Assembly (NCBI RefSeq): GCF_025506355.1
Contig: NZ_JANZYP010000087.1
Location: forward strand, 1 to 34,187
Length of the DNA stretch: 34,187 bases
Source of the DNA: Sphaerisporangium corydalis
GTDB taxonomy: Bacteria; Actinomycetota; Actinomycetes; Streptosporangiales; Streptosporangiaceae
Direction: 5' to 3'
Both the position numbers and the translations under genes were made by a program. Shown here piece by piece: positions 1 to 7,169 of this stretch. How positions within the stretch are numbered: the stretch's first letter is position 1; every line of letters starts with the position of its first letter. The notes under the pieces were generated by a model. The model was not told the origin of the DNA, did not search any database, and was given only the letters and a program-made list of their open reading frames with translations.

Positions 1-176
1 GTGGACCAAGGCCCGTAGCGTTCCGGGACGTCACGCCACCCAGACCCGGTACGGAAACGCCACAAGATCCCGTTGAACTGATCACGCACCCGCCGCGGCA
101 ACGGCCCGGTAGCCGCCACCGGCAGACACGGCTCGATCAACGCCCACTCGGCATCGGTCACATCAAAACGCGCCAC
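1..176 (-). CDS. IS5-family transposase, N-terminal part (runs off window)
   Basis: The reverse strand reads from a GTG at 176 into VARFDVTDAEWALIEPCLP and then a GILWRFRTGSGWRDVPERYG segment. This is the classic N-terminal helix-turn-helix part of IS5-family DDE transposases (the DUF4096-type 'WxxIEPLLP ... YRYRTGxxWRDLPxxFGPW' pattern). About 58 codons are visible and the catalytic DDE core lies beyond position 1. The reading frame is intact as far as it can be seen, so this copy could still be active. That differs from the decayed IS5 transposase near 7.2-7.7 kb, which is a different sequence subgroup. Confidence 0.8.
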   Translation of the reverse strand, partial: MARFDVTDAEWALIEPCLPVAATGPLPRRVRDQFNGILWRFRTGSGWRDVPERYGPWS

Positions 177-234
177 ATCCGAGTTCTACCAGCCACCGGG
201 CCTCACCTAGATCCGAACTCCGAACAGCTCCTAG
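1..234 (-). mobile_element. IS5-family insertion sequence, right part (left part outside window)
   Basis: The first 176 bases encode the N-terminus of an IS5-type transposase, and the bases up to about 230 look like the element's terminal sequence. The element abuts CTAG at 231-234, where the ATP-binding gene reading inward from 450 loses its coding sense. TA/CTAG targets are known for the IS427-type IS5 subgroup. The other end and its inverted repeat lie outside the window, so the exact border is inferred. Confidence 0.7.
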
Positions 235-450
235 CACGTCGTGGTTCTTCTCGATCGTCACGGTGATGCTGATGTGAGGGGAGCCGGTGTGCAGCACGGA
301 GTTGGTGGCCGCCTCCGACAGCAGCAGCACCGCGTCGTCGGACCGGGGGTGGTTGTCGAGGATCTTGCTCAGCCAGCGCCGGGCCTCTCCCACGGACGCC
401 TCGGTGGCGGGGAGGACGGCGGTCTCCGTTCGCTGGGTACGGGTGCTCAT
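235..450 (-). pseudogene. ATP-binding protein (anti-sigma/HATPase type), truncated by IS insertion
   Basis: From ATG at 450 the reverse strand encodes about 72 residues of a GHKL ATPase of the RsbW/SpoIIAB-like type common in actinomycetes. After a variable N-terminus come an RRWLSKIL helix and the N-box region LLLSEAATNSVLHTGS, holding the E/N residues that coordinate Mg-ATP, then a beta strand SITVTIE. The gene then runs into the IS end. A chimeric tail of about 20 residues continues to a stop inside the IS, so the G1/G2 ATP-lid motifs are missing and ATP binding is unlikely. A GAAGGACGA ribosome binding site precedes the ATG, which lies 33 nt after the stop of the 55-codon ORF upstream, suggesting a two-gene unit divergent from the HTH gene at 830. 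Confidence 0.75.
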
Positions 451-483
451 CGGGGTCGGTCGTCCTTCGGAGATCGGTGGCGG

Positions 484-651
484 TCAGGCGGCCGTCGCGG
501 CGGCGATCAGTGGCCCGTGAGCGGCGTGCGCGGCGGGCAGGTCGGGATTGCCGGGTTCGACGGGTGTGTAGGGCCGTCCGGCGGTGTGGCGGCCGGTCCG
601 CCCCGCCCGGCCGCGCCGGAACGGTCGGCGGAGGAGTTCGAGCAGCTTCAC
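484..651 (-). CDS. Small basic protein of unknown function (55 aa)
   Basis: A GTG-started frame of 56 codons lies immediately upstream of, and in the same direction as, the truncated ATP-binding gene. An AGGAAGG-like ribosome binding site sits about 13 nt before the GTG. The product starts VKLLELLRRPFRRGRAGRTG, is strongly basic in its first 26 residues, then has a Pro/Ala-rich segment (YTPVEPGNPDLPAAHAAHG) and a hydrophobic Ala-rich end. I recognise no domain. Small ORFs beside HTH/ATP-binding pairs are common in filamentous actinomycetes (WhiJ/AbaA-type loci often carry a DUF397 protein), but this sequence is not recognisably DUF397. It may be a real accessory peptide or a chance frame in GC-rich DNA; codon third positions are mostly G/C. 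Confidence 0.4.
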   Translation of the reverse strand: MKLLELLRRPFRRGRAGRTGRHTAGRPYTPVEPGNPDLPAAHAAHGPLIAAATAA

Positions 652-829
652 GAGTCAGGACCACCTTCCTGGTCAGGGGATCCGGACGACTTGGGGATCG
701 CCTGCGGGTCCCGTCGTTCGGAGGTGCTACGTGCTGTAGCAGTGCAATCATGGACAGTGATCGAAGGTGGCAGAAGGGCGACGGTGTGGTCGTAAGTGGC
801 CGCGCCTGACCACGATCACGAGGGGTGCC

Positions 830-2182
830 ATGGCCGCAGACCTGATCGACCCGCACGCCTCCGTGTGGCACCTGTTCGGAGCGGTGATGCGCCGGTGCAG
901 GGAGGGCGAGTCCAAGATCGCTCTACGCCGGGCGGCGGCCGACCTGTACGTCGACTACTCCAACCTGGCCAAGTGGGAGCGCGGCGAACGGACCCCGCCG
1001 CCGGAGATCGTGCCCCGGCTCGACGAGGTGTACGGCGCGCACGGCATCCTGACCGCGCTGTACGGCACGCTCGTGCGCCTCAGCGCCGTCGCGGAGTCGG
1101 ACCGGCTGCGCACGGGTATGTGTCTGGAAACCCCCGCATATCGCAATGGAGACGACGATATGGAACGCCGAGCCGCCCTCCAGCTCCTCGCAGGGCTCGG
1201 CACACTGGGTGCTACCAGCAATTACGGCGCCCTAGGTGGCGTCTCTGGTGAGTCGCTGCGTCGACTTCTCGACATGTCCCTGAGCCAGGCGCCCCAAACG
1301 GTCGATGAATGGGAGTCGGCCTGCGCCGACCACCTTCACGCCCTACGCACCCGTCCACCGGCCCAGGTCGCCACCGATCTCCTTGTCGACCTGCTCGCGA
1401 TACGTCGCCAGCTCGACACGGGCGCTTCTACTCAGGAGGTCGAGCTACAGCGGATCAAGGCGGCGCTTTCGACGCTGCACGCCAATGTCTTGACCCGCAT
1501 GGGTGAGCACGGTTCCGCCGTCCGCTGGTGGCGCACCGCACGCCAGGCCGCCGACGCCTCCGGGGATCTCGAACTCCGACTCGGCGTGCGCGCCACCGAA
1601 AGCGGGCACGGCCTCTACGGGCAACGTGATCCCGGGACCGTCCTCAGGCTTACGCAGAATGCCCAGCAGATCGCGGGAACCCGGCCGTCTCTGGGGCTCG
1701 CCCTGGTCATCTGCTCCCAGGCCAAGGCGCTCACCGTCCTCGGAAGGCATGAGGACGCCCAGCGGGCACTGAATACCTTTCGTGACCATGTCGCGGCCGA
1801 ACCACCGTCGGCGAGTGTCATGCCCGGTTATTGGAACGGCGGGCAGCTCCTCGGCGCCGAGAGCTTGATCTATGCGGGCGCGGGCAACGAGGCGGAGGCC
1901 CACGATGCCGGGGAACGCCTGCTTGCCTTCAGCAGCGATTACCAGGTCACCGCGACCGTGCGCCTGCACGAAGCTCTCTGCGCGGTCGTGAACGGGGGCG
2001 TCGATCAAGGAATGCGATTGGCGACCACGGTGATCGATGCCCTGCCGCAGGTGCACAACGACAACATGGTGGTCGGCACCGGACGGATGGTCCTGCACGC
2101 TGTCCCCCGTGACCAGCAAAAACGTCCCTCCGTCGCGGAGTTCCGTCAGGTGCTGGCCCTCGAACCGGCTAGAAGCGCCTGA
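830..2182 (+). CDS. HTH (XRE-type) transcriptional regulator with C-terminal TPR-like region
   Basis: A 450-residue protein. Residues about 10-75 form an XRE/Cro helix-turn-helix: SKIALRRAAADLYVDYSNLA is the helix-turn-helix, followed by KWERGERTPPPEIVPRLDEV, the typical 'S.W..G...P' anchor. The rest is helical and repeat-like (paired helices rich in A, L, R around residues 190-420), as in the actinobacterial HTH-TPR regulators that often sit beside HATPase genes. ATG 830 is chosen because GAGGGG lies 4-9 nt upstream; an in-frame earlier GTG/ATG region would add an unconserved basic tail. It is divergent from the small ORF and truncated ATPase, so the 178-bp gap at 652-829 probably holds both promoters. 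Target genes and ligand are unknown. Confidence 0.8.
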   Translation: MAADLIDPHASVWHLFGAVMRRCREGESKIALRRAAADLYVDYSNLAKWERGERTPPPEIVPRLDEVYGAHGILTALYGTLVRLSAVAESDRLRTGMCLETPAYRNGDDDMERRAALQLLAGLGTLGATSNYGALGGVSGESLRRLLDMSLSQAPQTVDEWESACADHLHALRTRPPAQVATDLLVDLLAIRRQLDTGASTQEVELQRIKAALSTLHANVLTRMGEHGSAVRWWRTARQAADASGDLELRLGVRATESGHGLYGQRDPGTVLRLTQNAQQIAGTRPSLGLALVICSQAKALTVLGRHEDAQRALNTFRDHVAAEPPSASVMPGYWNGGQLLGAESLIYAGAGNEAEAHDAGERLLAFSSDYQVTATVRLHEALCAVVNGGVDQGMRLATTVIDALPQVHNDNMVVGTGRMVLHAVPRDQQKRPSVAEFRQVLALEPARSA

Positions 2183-2183
2183 G

Positions 2184-2208
2184 CGGTCGGCTCCCCCGTA
2201 ACCGACCG
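2184..2208. terminator. Hairpin between convergent genes
   Basis: CGGTCGG (2184-2190) pairs with CCGACCG (2202-2208) across an 11-nt loop, in the 31-bp gap between the stop codons of the convergent HTH and CMD-like genes. There is no strong T run; it is probably a weak bidirectional terminator. Confidence 0.4.
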
Positions 2209-2213
2209 GCGTA

Positions 2214-2723
2214 TTAACAGCTGCTGTAATTCTTCCCGGGGGGCTTTCCGGGGATCGGCTTGCCGATGAGGGCGACGGGGATGAAGAACAGGATCTGGCT
2301 GATCGCCAGGGTGAGCGTCCAGAGCGCCTTGTCGTCGTAGTGAGCCGATGCCTTGGCGAACAGCTCGTCGGACACGCGCTCGCCAGCCGGGTTCGGGGTG
2401 AGAACGGCCTCCACGAGCTCCAGTGCGACCCGTTCGGCGTCGGTGAAGTACGGGGCATCCCGCCACGACGAAACGGCGGTGATGCGCTCCTCCGTCTCGC
2501 TGGCCTTACGGAGCTCACCGGTCTGCCGGATGGTGTGGTACGTACTGCCGACGATCTGCCCGGCGCGGAGCTGCACCAGGTTGACGGTGGCGTACGGAAT
2601 CGACCCGTTCCGGGTGACCTTGGTCATCCCTCCGGCGATCACCCCCATATCCGGAAAGAACGGGGCGGGATCAGGCAGACGCGACCGGAGGCCGTCCTGC
2701 TCGGTCGTCATGGAAGTGGACAT
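2214..2723 (-). CDS. Carboxymuconolactone decarboxylase/AhpD-like protein lacking the catalytic cysteines
   Basis: A 169-residue protein. The stretches ATVNLVQLRAGQIVGSTYH, AVSSWRDAPYFTDAERVALE and LTLAISQILFFIPVALIGKP align by eye with the CMD/AhpD fold ('VxLRxSQINGCAYCxxMH...', 'WRDSPLFTxxERAAL'). At the place of the CxxC redox pair it reads G-S-T-Y, and the only cysteine is the last residue, so peroxidase chemistry of the AhpD type is not expected. CMD-like genes are classic partners of ECF41 sigma factors, and the divergent gene at 2984 is one, so the pair is probably one regulatory unit. Start ATG 2723 is followed by a second in-frame ATG four codons later. It could be a sensor or scaffold version of the fold; no substrate can be proposed. 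Confidence 0.75.
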   Translation of the reverse strand: MSTSMTTEQDGLRSRLPDPAPFFPDMGVIAGGMTKVTRNGSIPYATVNLVQLRAGQIVGSTYHTIRQTGELRKASETEERITAVSSWRDAPYFTDAERVALELVEAVLTPNPAGERVSDELFAKASAHYDDKALWTLTLAISQILFFIPVALIGKPIPGKPPGKNYSSC

Positions 2724-2833
2724 GGCTAGGCCTTCCCTTCTGAATCCCTGAATCTCAACGGTGTTGCACGGCTCTGACGTGCTCGGAAGCGGCAGGAGAG
2801 CCCACGGCCGCCGGGCCCCCGTACCGGCCGAGT

Positions 2834-2870
2834 CTGGGACACCTTCCTGCGATGCAGGATGGTGTCCCAG
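2834..2870. promoter_or_regulatory. 17-bp inverted repeat between CMD-like and ECF41 genes
   Basis: CTGGGACACCTTCCTGC (2834-2850) and GCAGGATGGTGTCCCAG (2854-2870) are inverted copies with 16 of 17 positions matching and a 3-nt centre. It lies in the 260-bp divergent gap, 111 bp from the CMD start and 114 bp from the sigma start, almost exactly midway. It could be an operator for a dimeric regulator or a leader hairpin. Confidence 0.6.
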
Positions 2871-2983
2871 TCCTCCGACGACACACCCGCAGGAATTGTG
2901 AGGCGACGCGCCGACCTCACGTTCCGGGCCCCTGCCCCGTCGAACCGATGAGGGCAGACGCGACCAGGAAAGCCGACGAAACC

Positions 2984-3919
2984 ATGACCACCCCATCCGA
3001 GACAGCACACGGCCACCCCGATCCGGGCCTAGACGCGATCATGAGCGAGCGGCGGCAGCTGATCAGCCTCGCCTACCGGCTCCTCGGCTCCCTGGCCGAC
3101 GCCGAGGACGTCGTACAGGAGACCTACGCCCGCTGGTACGCCATGTCCCGGCCACAGCAGGAGGCCATCGAATCTCCCGGCGCCTGGCTGACCAAGGTCG
3201 CCGGCCGCGTCTGCCTGGACCTGCTCGGCTCGGCGCGTGCCCGGCGCGAGAGTTACGTGGGGGAATGGATCCCCGAGCCACTGCCCGAACGTACGGAGTG
3301 GATCAGCGGACGGCCAGGAGCCGACCCGGCCGACCGGGTCACCCTGGACGAGTCGATCAACATGGCGTTCCTGGTCGTCCTCGATTCGATGACCCCGGCC
3401 GAGCGCGTCGCCTTCGTCCTGCACGACGTCTTCCGCTACCCCTTCGCCGAAGTCGCCGAGATCGTCGGCCGTACCCCGGCGGCCTGCCGCCAGCTCGCCA
3501 CCTCGGCCCGGCGCCGCATCCGCGCCTCCCAAGCCCCCGCCACTCCGGCCGCCCAGCGCGCCGGCGTCGTCAGGGACTTCAAGCAGGCCTGGGAGGCCAA
3601 GGACATCGAGGCCCTGATCGGCCTCCTCGACCCCGACGCCACGGCGATCGCCGACGGCGGCGGCCTCGCCACCGCCGTGCTCCGCCCGATCGAAGGCGCC
3701 GAGCAGATCGCCCGCTACCTCGCCACCATCGCCGACCTGGCCCCCGACCTGAGAATCCTGGAACGCACGGTCAACGGCCAACCCGGCCTGGTGGCCCAGC
3801 AGGACGGCGTCACCGTGACGGTCGCGGCCTTCGACATCGCCGGCGACCGGATCACCCACATCTGGGCAGTACGCAACCCCGACAAACTCCGCCCCTGGAC
3901 CACAGAACCACAGCACTAG
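2984..3919 (+). CDS. sigJ: ECF41-type (SigJ-like) sigma factor with SnoaL-like C-terminal domain
   Basis: A 311-residue protein. The sigma-2 region (LISLAYRLLGSLADAEDVVQ, then WLTKVAGRVCLDLL) recognises the -10 element. The sigma-4 region (MTPAERVAFVLHDVFRYPF, EVAEIVGRTPAACRQL) recognises the -35 element. A C-terminal SnoaL/NTF2-like domain (about residues 190-305) carries the ECF41 hallmarks DGGG (ADGGGLATAV) and NPDKL (RNPDKLRPW). In ECF41 factors this fused domain replaces a separate anti-sigma factor and tunes activity by contact with the core. The usual target is the adjacent CMD/oxidoreductase/epimerase-type gene, here the divergent CMD-like gene. ATG 2984 gives a normal N-terminus; an in-frame ATG at 2949 would add residues without similarity. 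The 3' end is partly duplicated downstream. Confidence 0.85.
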   Translation: MTTPSETAHGHPDPGLDAIMSERRQLISLAYRLLGSLADAEDVVQETYARWYAMSRPQQEAIESPGAWLTKVAGRVCLDLLGSARARRESYVGEWIPEPLPERTEWISGRPGADPADRVTLDESINMAFLVVLDSMTPAERVAFVLHDVFRYPFAEVAEIVGRTPAACRQLATSARRRIRASQAPATPAAQRAGVVRDFKQAWEAKDIEALIGLLDPDATAIADGGGLATAVLRPIEGAEQIARYLATIADLAPDLRILERTVNGQPGLVAQQDGVTVTVAAFDIAGDRITHIWAVRNPDKLRPWTTEPQH

Positions 3920-3948
3920 ACAAACTCCGCCCCAGGCCACAGCACTAG
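3881..3948 (+). repeat. Tandem duplication of the ECF41 gene 3' end including its stop codon
   Basis: GACAAACTCCGCCCC followed by ...CACAGCACTAG occurs at 3881-3919 and again at 3919-3948; the second copy lacks about 9 internal bases. Each copy ends in the same TAG. Confidence 0.85.
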
Positions 3949-3960
3949 AGGAACGGCTCC

Positions 3961-4845
3961 CTAGCGGGCTCGCAGTTCGCGGAGTACCGCGTTGACCGCC
4001 GGCTGCGACGCCTGCGGCCGGCGGACCGCCGCGGTGATCCGCCGGGGCACCGGCGCCCGCAACGCGCGGGTGACCACGTCGAAGCGCGCGTCCACCGCCA
4101 GGCTCGGCAGCAGGGCGATCGACAGCCCCGCCTCCACGTGCTGGAGAGCGATCATGTAGTTGTTGAACCGGCAGATGACCACCGGCTCGAATCCCGCCTC
4201 CCGGCACAGCCGGGTCGCCAGGTCGGACATGTACGACCCGGGCACGTCGAACGTCCACCGCTGGTCCGCGCAGGCCGCCAGGTCGATGGTCTCGTGCGCC
4301 GCCAGCGGGTGGCCGGCGGGCAGCACCACCACGATCGAGTCCTCGGCGATCGGCACCAGGTCGATGCCCGGGTCGAGCTCCGCGCCGACGAAGTCGGTGG
4401 TCGTGATGATCATGTCCACGTCACCGCGCCGCAGGGCCTGCATGCTCTCGTGCGGCTCCAGTTCCAGCAGCACCACCACGACGTCCGGATGCCGGGCGCG
4501 GAGACGTGCGACGGCCGGCACGGCGAAGGCGTGCACCGCGCTCTGGAACATCGCCAACGTCACCGTGCCGGCCGGCTCGTCACCCAGCCCGCGCAACTCC
4601 GCCTCCGTGGCGTCCATCGCGGCCAGGATCTCCCGGGCACGGCTGGCCAGCAGCACCCCGGCCGGCGTCAGGCGGACCCGCCGGCCGGTGCGCTCCAGCA
4701 GCGCGGTGCCGGCCTCCCGTTCGAGCACGCCGAGTTGCTGGGACACCGCGGACGGGCTCAGATTGCCGCTCTGCGCCACGGCCCGGATCGTGCCGAGCAT
4801 TTCCAAGTGGGTGAGCAGGCGCAGCCGCCAGGGGTTGAGCGTCAT
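3961..4845 (-). CDS. dgdR: LysR-family regulator, probable DgdR-type regulator of dialkylglycine decarboxylase
   Basis: A 294-residue LTTR. The N-terminal winged HTH (residues about 4-62) contains TIRAVAQSGNLSPSAVSQQL and the LEREAGTALLERTGRRVRLT wing. A two-lobed periplasmic-binding-like effector domain follows, with the typical LRARHPDVVVVLLE, ALRRGDVDMIIT and HVEAGLSIALLPS segments. ATG 4845 is chosen because the track of LTTR N-termini begins just before the first helix; an upstream GTG-type extension would overlap the promoter. It is divergent from dgdA, about 55 bp start to start. In Burkholderia cepacia a LysR-type repressor, dgdR, is likewise divergent from dgdA and is released by 2-methylalanine. 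The function here follows from that context; the HTH itself does not show the ligand. Confidence 0.8.
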   Translation of the reverse strand: MTLNPWRLRLLTHLEMLGTIRAVAQSGNLSPSAVSQQLGVLEREAGTALLERTGRRVRLTPAGVLLASRAREILAAMDATEAELRGLGDEPAGTVTLAMFQSAVHAFAVPAVARLRARHPDVVVVLLELEPHESMQALRRGDVDMIITTTDFVGAELDPGIDLVPIAEDSIVVVLPAGHPLAAHETIDLAACADQRWTFDVPGSYMSDLATRLCREAGFEPVVICRFNNYMIALQHVEAGLSIALLPSLAVDARFDVVTRALRAPVPRRITAAVRRPQASQPAVNAVLRELRAR

Positions 4846-4900
4846 GCCGGGACTGTACGGCTTAACTGAACAGCAGCGGCACATTTATGAAATGGACGTG
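4846..4900. promoter_or_regulatory. Divergent dgdR-dgdA promoter/operator region
   Basis: A short AT-richer gap between the two starts (TTAACTGAACAG ... ACATTTATGAA). A TTTATG -10-like box at 4885-4890 would start dgdA transcription just before its 4901 or 4928 start codon. Divergent LTTR pairs normally bind a T-N11-A site in such a gap. I see no single convincing palindrome. Confidence 0.4.
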
Positions 4901-6259
4901 ATGCTCGGAGATTTCTACCGTGAGTACATGACTGACACCTTCTGGTCGGACGTCGACCGTCATCTCGTCCGCTACTCCGGCGCCGGCGCCTTCGTACCGG
5001 AGATCATCGAACGTGCCGAGGGCGGTTTCGTGTACACCGCCGATGGTCGCCGGATCCTCGACTTCACCTCCGGGCAGATGAGCGCGATCCTCGGGCACTC
5101 ACATCCCGACGTCGTCGCCACCGTCCAGCGTCAGGCCGCCACCCTCGACCACCTGTTCAGCGGCATGCTCAGCCGTCCGGTCGTCGACCTGGCCCGCCGC
5201 CTCGCCGGTTCGCTGCCCGACCCCCTGGACAAGGTGCTGCTGCTGACCACCGGCGCCGAGTCGAACGAGGCGGCGATCCGGATGGCCAAGCTGGTCACCG
5301 GAAAGCACGAGATCGTCTCGTTCACCCGCTCCTGGCACGGGATGACGCAGGCGGCCGCGAACGCCACGTACAGCTCCGGCCGGAAAGGGTACGGCCCGGC
5401 CGGACCCGGCAACCTCGCGATCCCCGCCCCGAACCCGTACCGGCCGGACTTCACCACCGCCGATGGTGAGCTGGACTGGCGCCGTCAGCTGGACTTCTCC
5501 TTCGACCTGATCGACGCGCAGTCGGTGGGGAGCCTGGCCGCCTGCATCGTGGAACCGATCCTCAGCTCGGGCGGCGTGCTCGACCTGCCGCCCGGCTACC
5601 TGGCCGCGCTGCGCGACAAATGCCATGAGCGCGGCATGCTGCTGATCTTGGACGAGGCCCAGACAGGCCTGTGCCGCACCGGCGACTGGTACGCCTTCCA
5701 GCGCGACGGCGTCGTACCGGACATGATCACACTGTCCAAGACGCTGGGCGCCGGTCTTCCGCTGGCCGCGGTGATCACCACCGAGGAGATCGAGCGAACC
5801 GCACACGAACGCGGATTCCTCTTCTTCACCACCCATGTCTCCGACCCACTGGTCGCCGCGGTCGGCAACACCGTACTGGACGTCCTGGAACGCGACCGCC
5901 TGGACCACCGGGCCGCCGAACTCGGCGCCTACCTGCGTCAGGGCCTCACCGATATGGCGGACCGTCACGAGGTGATCGGCGACGTCCGAGGCCGCGGCCT
6001 GCTGGTCGGCTTGGAACTGGTCCTCGACCGCGACACCAGGCAGGGCTCAGACGAACTCGGCGCAGCCGTAACCCGGCGCTGCCTGGACCTGGGCCTCCAC
6101 ATGAACGTGGTCCAACTCCCCGGCATGGGCGGCGTCTTCCGAATCGCCCCACCCCTAACCTCCACCACCACCGAACTGAACCTCGGCCTAGAAATCCTGG
6201 ACAAGGCAATCGGCGACATCACCCCCAAATTCCTGGCAAACCCACCCACCACCACGTAG
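4901..6259 (+). CDS. dgdA: 2,2-Dialkylglycine decarboxylase (class III PLP aminotransferase fold)
   Basis: A 452-residue PLP enzyme that decarboxylates 2,2-dialkylglycines such as 2-aminoisobutyrate and then transaminates pyruvate. Similarity to Burkholderia DGD runs full length (for example HLVRYSG, DFTSGQMSAILGHSHP, LDHLFSGMLSRPVVDLA, TGAESNEAAIRMAKLVTGK). Family active-site residues are present: Gln59 in SGQM and Trp145 in SWHGM (substrate carboxylate pocket), Asp251 in DEAQTG (PLP ring N), Lys280 in LSKTLGAG (Schiff base), Arg414 in VFRIAPP. Spacing matches Gln52, Trp138, Asp243, Lys272 and Arg406 of the crystallised enzyme within one residue. The start is uncertain: ATGs at 4892, 4901 and 4928 are in frame, and none has a strong ribosome binding site. 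The C-terminus is about 10 residues longer than in Burkholderia. It probably gives growth on 2-aminoisobutyrate, for example from peptaibols. Confidence 0.9.
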   Translation: MLGDFYREYMTDTFWSDVDRHLVRYSGAGAFVPEIIERAEGGFVYTADGRRILDFTSGQMSAILGHSHPDVVATVQRQAATLDHLFSGMLSRPVVDLARRLAGSLPDPLDKVLLLTTGAESNEAAIRMAKLVTGKHEIVSFTRSWHGMTQAAANATYSSGRKGYGPAGPGNLAIPAPNPYRPDFTTADGELDWRRQLDFSFDLIDAQSVGSLAACIVEPILSSGGVLDLPPGYLAALRDKCHERGMLLILDEAQTGLCRTGDWYAFQRDGVVPDMITLSKTLGAGLPLAAVITTEEIERTAHERGFLFFTTHVSDPLVAAVGNTVLDVLERDRLDHRAAELGAYLRQGLTDMADRHEVIGDVRGRGLLVGLELVLDRDTRQGSDELGAAVTRRCLDLGLHMNVVQLPGMGGVFRIAPPLTSTTTELNLGLEILDKAIGDITPKFLANPPTTT

Positions 6260-6400
6260 CCCAGCCAAACCATCTAACGACGCTCAACCACCCACGGCAC
6301 CGTTCGGTGAATCTACGTCCGAATCCACAAGAGCCAGTTGCCCAGAATGGCCAAAAGGCAGGTTCCAAAGATCGAAACCGGCCTCTAGCCTCGGGAACTT

Positions 6401-6442
6401 GTTGGGGTGACAGAATTCCAACCTGCGGCCCCTTCGTCCCGA
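6401..6442. repeat. Left attachment-site repeat (tRNA-Pro 3' half)
   Basis: These 42 bases match 9821-9862, within the tRNA-Pro gene, at 37 of 42 positions, in the same orientation and without gaps. The shared blocks are GGGGTGACAG, AACCTGCGGCC and CTTCGTCCCGA. The match stops at the anticodon loop, as expected for a site created by integration into a tRNA 3' end. The mismatches show that the copy has drifted. Confidence 0.75.
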
Positions 6443-7090
6443 CCTACTGGCAGAACCCTGGTCATGACCTGGTCGCCCAGGTCATGGATACAACTCCGGT
6501 CGTTCCCGTGCGGCTAGACACGGTGGCGTTACTGTACTTCCGTGCTATCAGCAACGGCCGTGACGAGGTGCGTTCACAGGTCGCCTTAGTCGTGTCGGCT
6601 GAGGCAGCAGCGCAGAAGCTGACCACCTGTCTTGCTATGCACCTCCTGGTGATTACATTCGGGCGATCAAGCATTCAGCCTCAATGGCAGGTGCATTCCT
6701 AGAAGCTTGGCGCACGCCGCAACACGTACGATCTTGGCGACACTAGCCACGGACACTCGGCCTGATGATGTGATGCTTCGCGCAGTACGCGTCGGCGAGA
6801 GCACGCGAAGCATCTACAAAATCTTTCCCAGTCTGCGTACCATTCTCTGAGAACCTCTACAAGATCGCATTGGTTAAGACAATGGGTGTTTTTTCTCTCC
6901 CCATTGGTCTTGTAGCCGATCCTTCTCCTGCAAGAGCTGCTCAGCCAAGCCCTCAGGAAGGAGATATGGACTCTCTTACAAGAGCGTTGGCTGCCAACTG
7001 AACCCCGGACTCTAAGGCCTGGGACTCGTGAGAGATACTCTATGCCCGCAATGCCTCAACCACCGTCTTCATCTAGGCTTCTGGTAGCTC
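6443..7090. other. Stretch without recognisable genes in the island
   Basis: Lower-GC sequence with only short frames in all directions and nothing I recognise. Imperfect inverted repeats occur at 6857-6915: CTACAAGA (6857-6864) with TCTTGTAG (6908-6915), and AAGACAATGGG (6876-6886) with CCCATTGGTCTT (6900-6911, one base bulge). Confidence 0.5.
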
Positions 7091-7169
7091 AATGTGATTG
7101 AGAGGCACTTCGTAGTCTGTCGGGCGCGCGAATCGACGTTGACGGCATGGCGAGCGGTCCGTCAGGGGC

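Noticed and set aside
4160..4891. Extended N-terminus of DgdA reaching back to 4160
   Set aside because: This part is antisense to the LysR gene and has no similarity; DGD proteins begin just before the HLVRY segment.
6462..6674. 70-codon reverse-strand frame
   Set aside because: Low-complexity Ser/Thr/Arg product without similarity in a decayed region.
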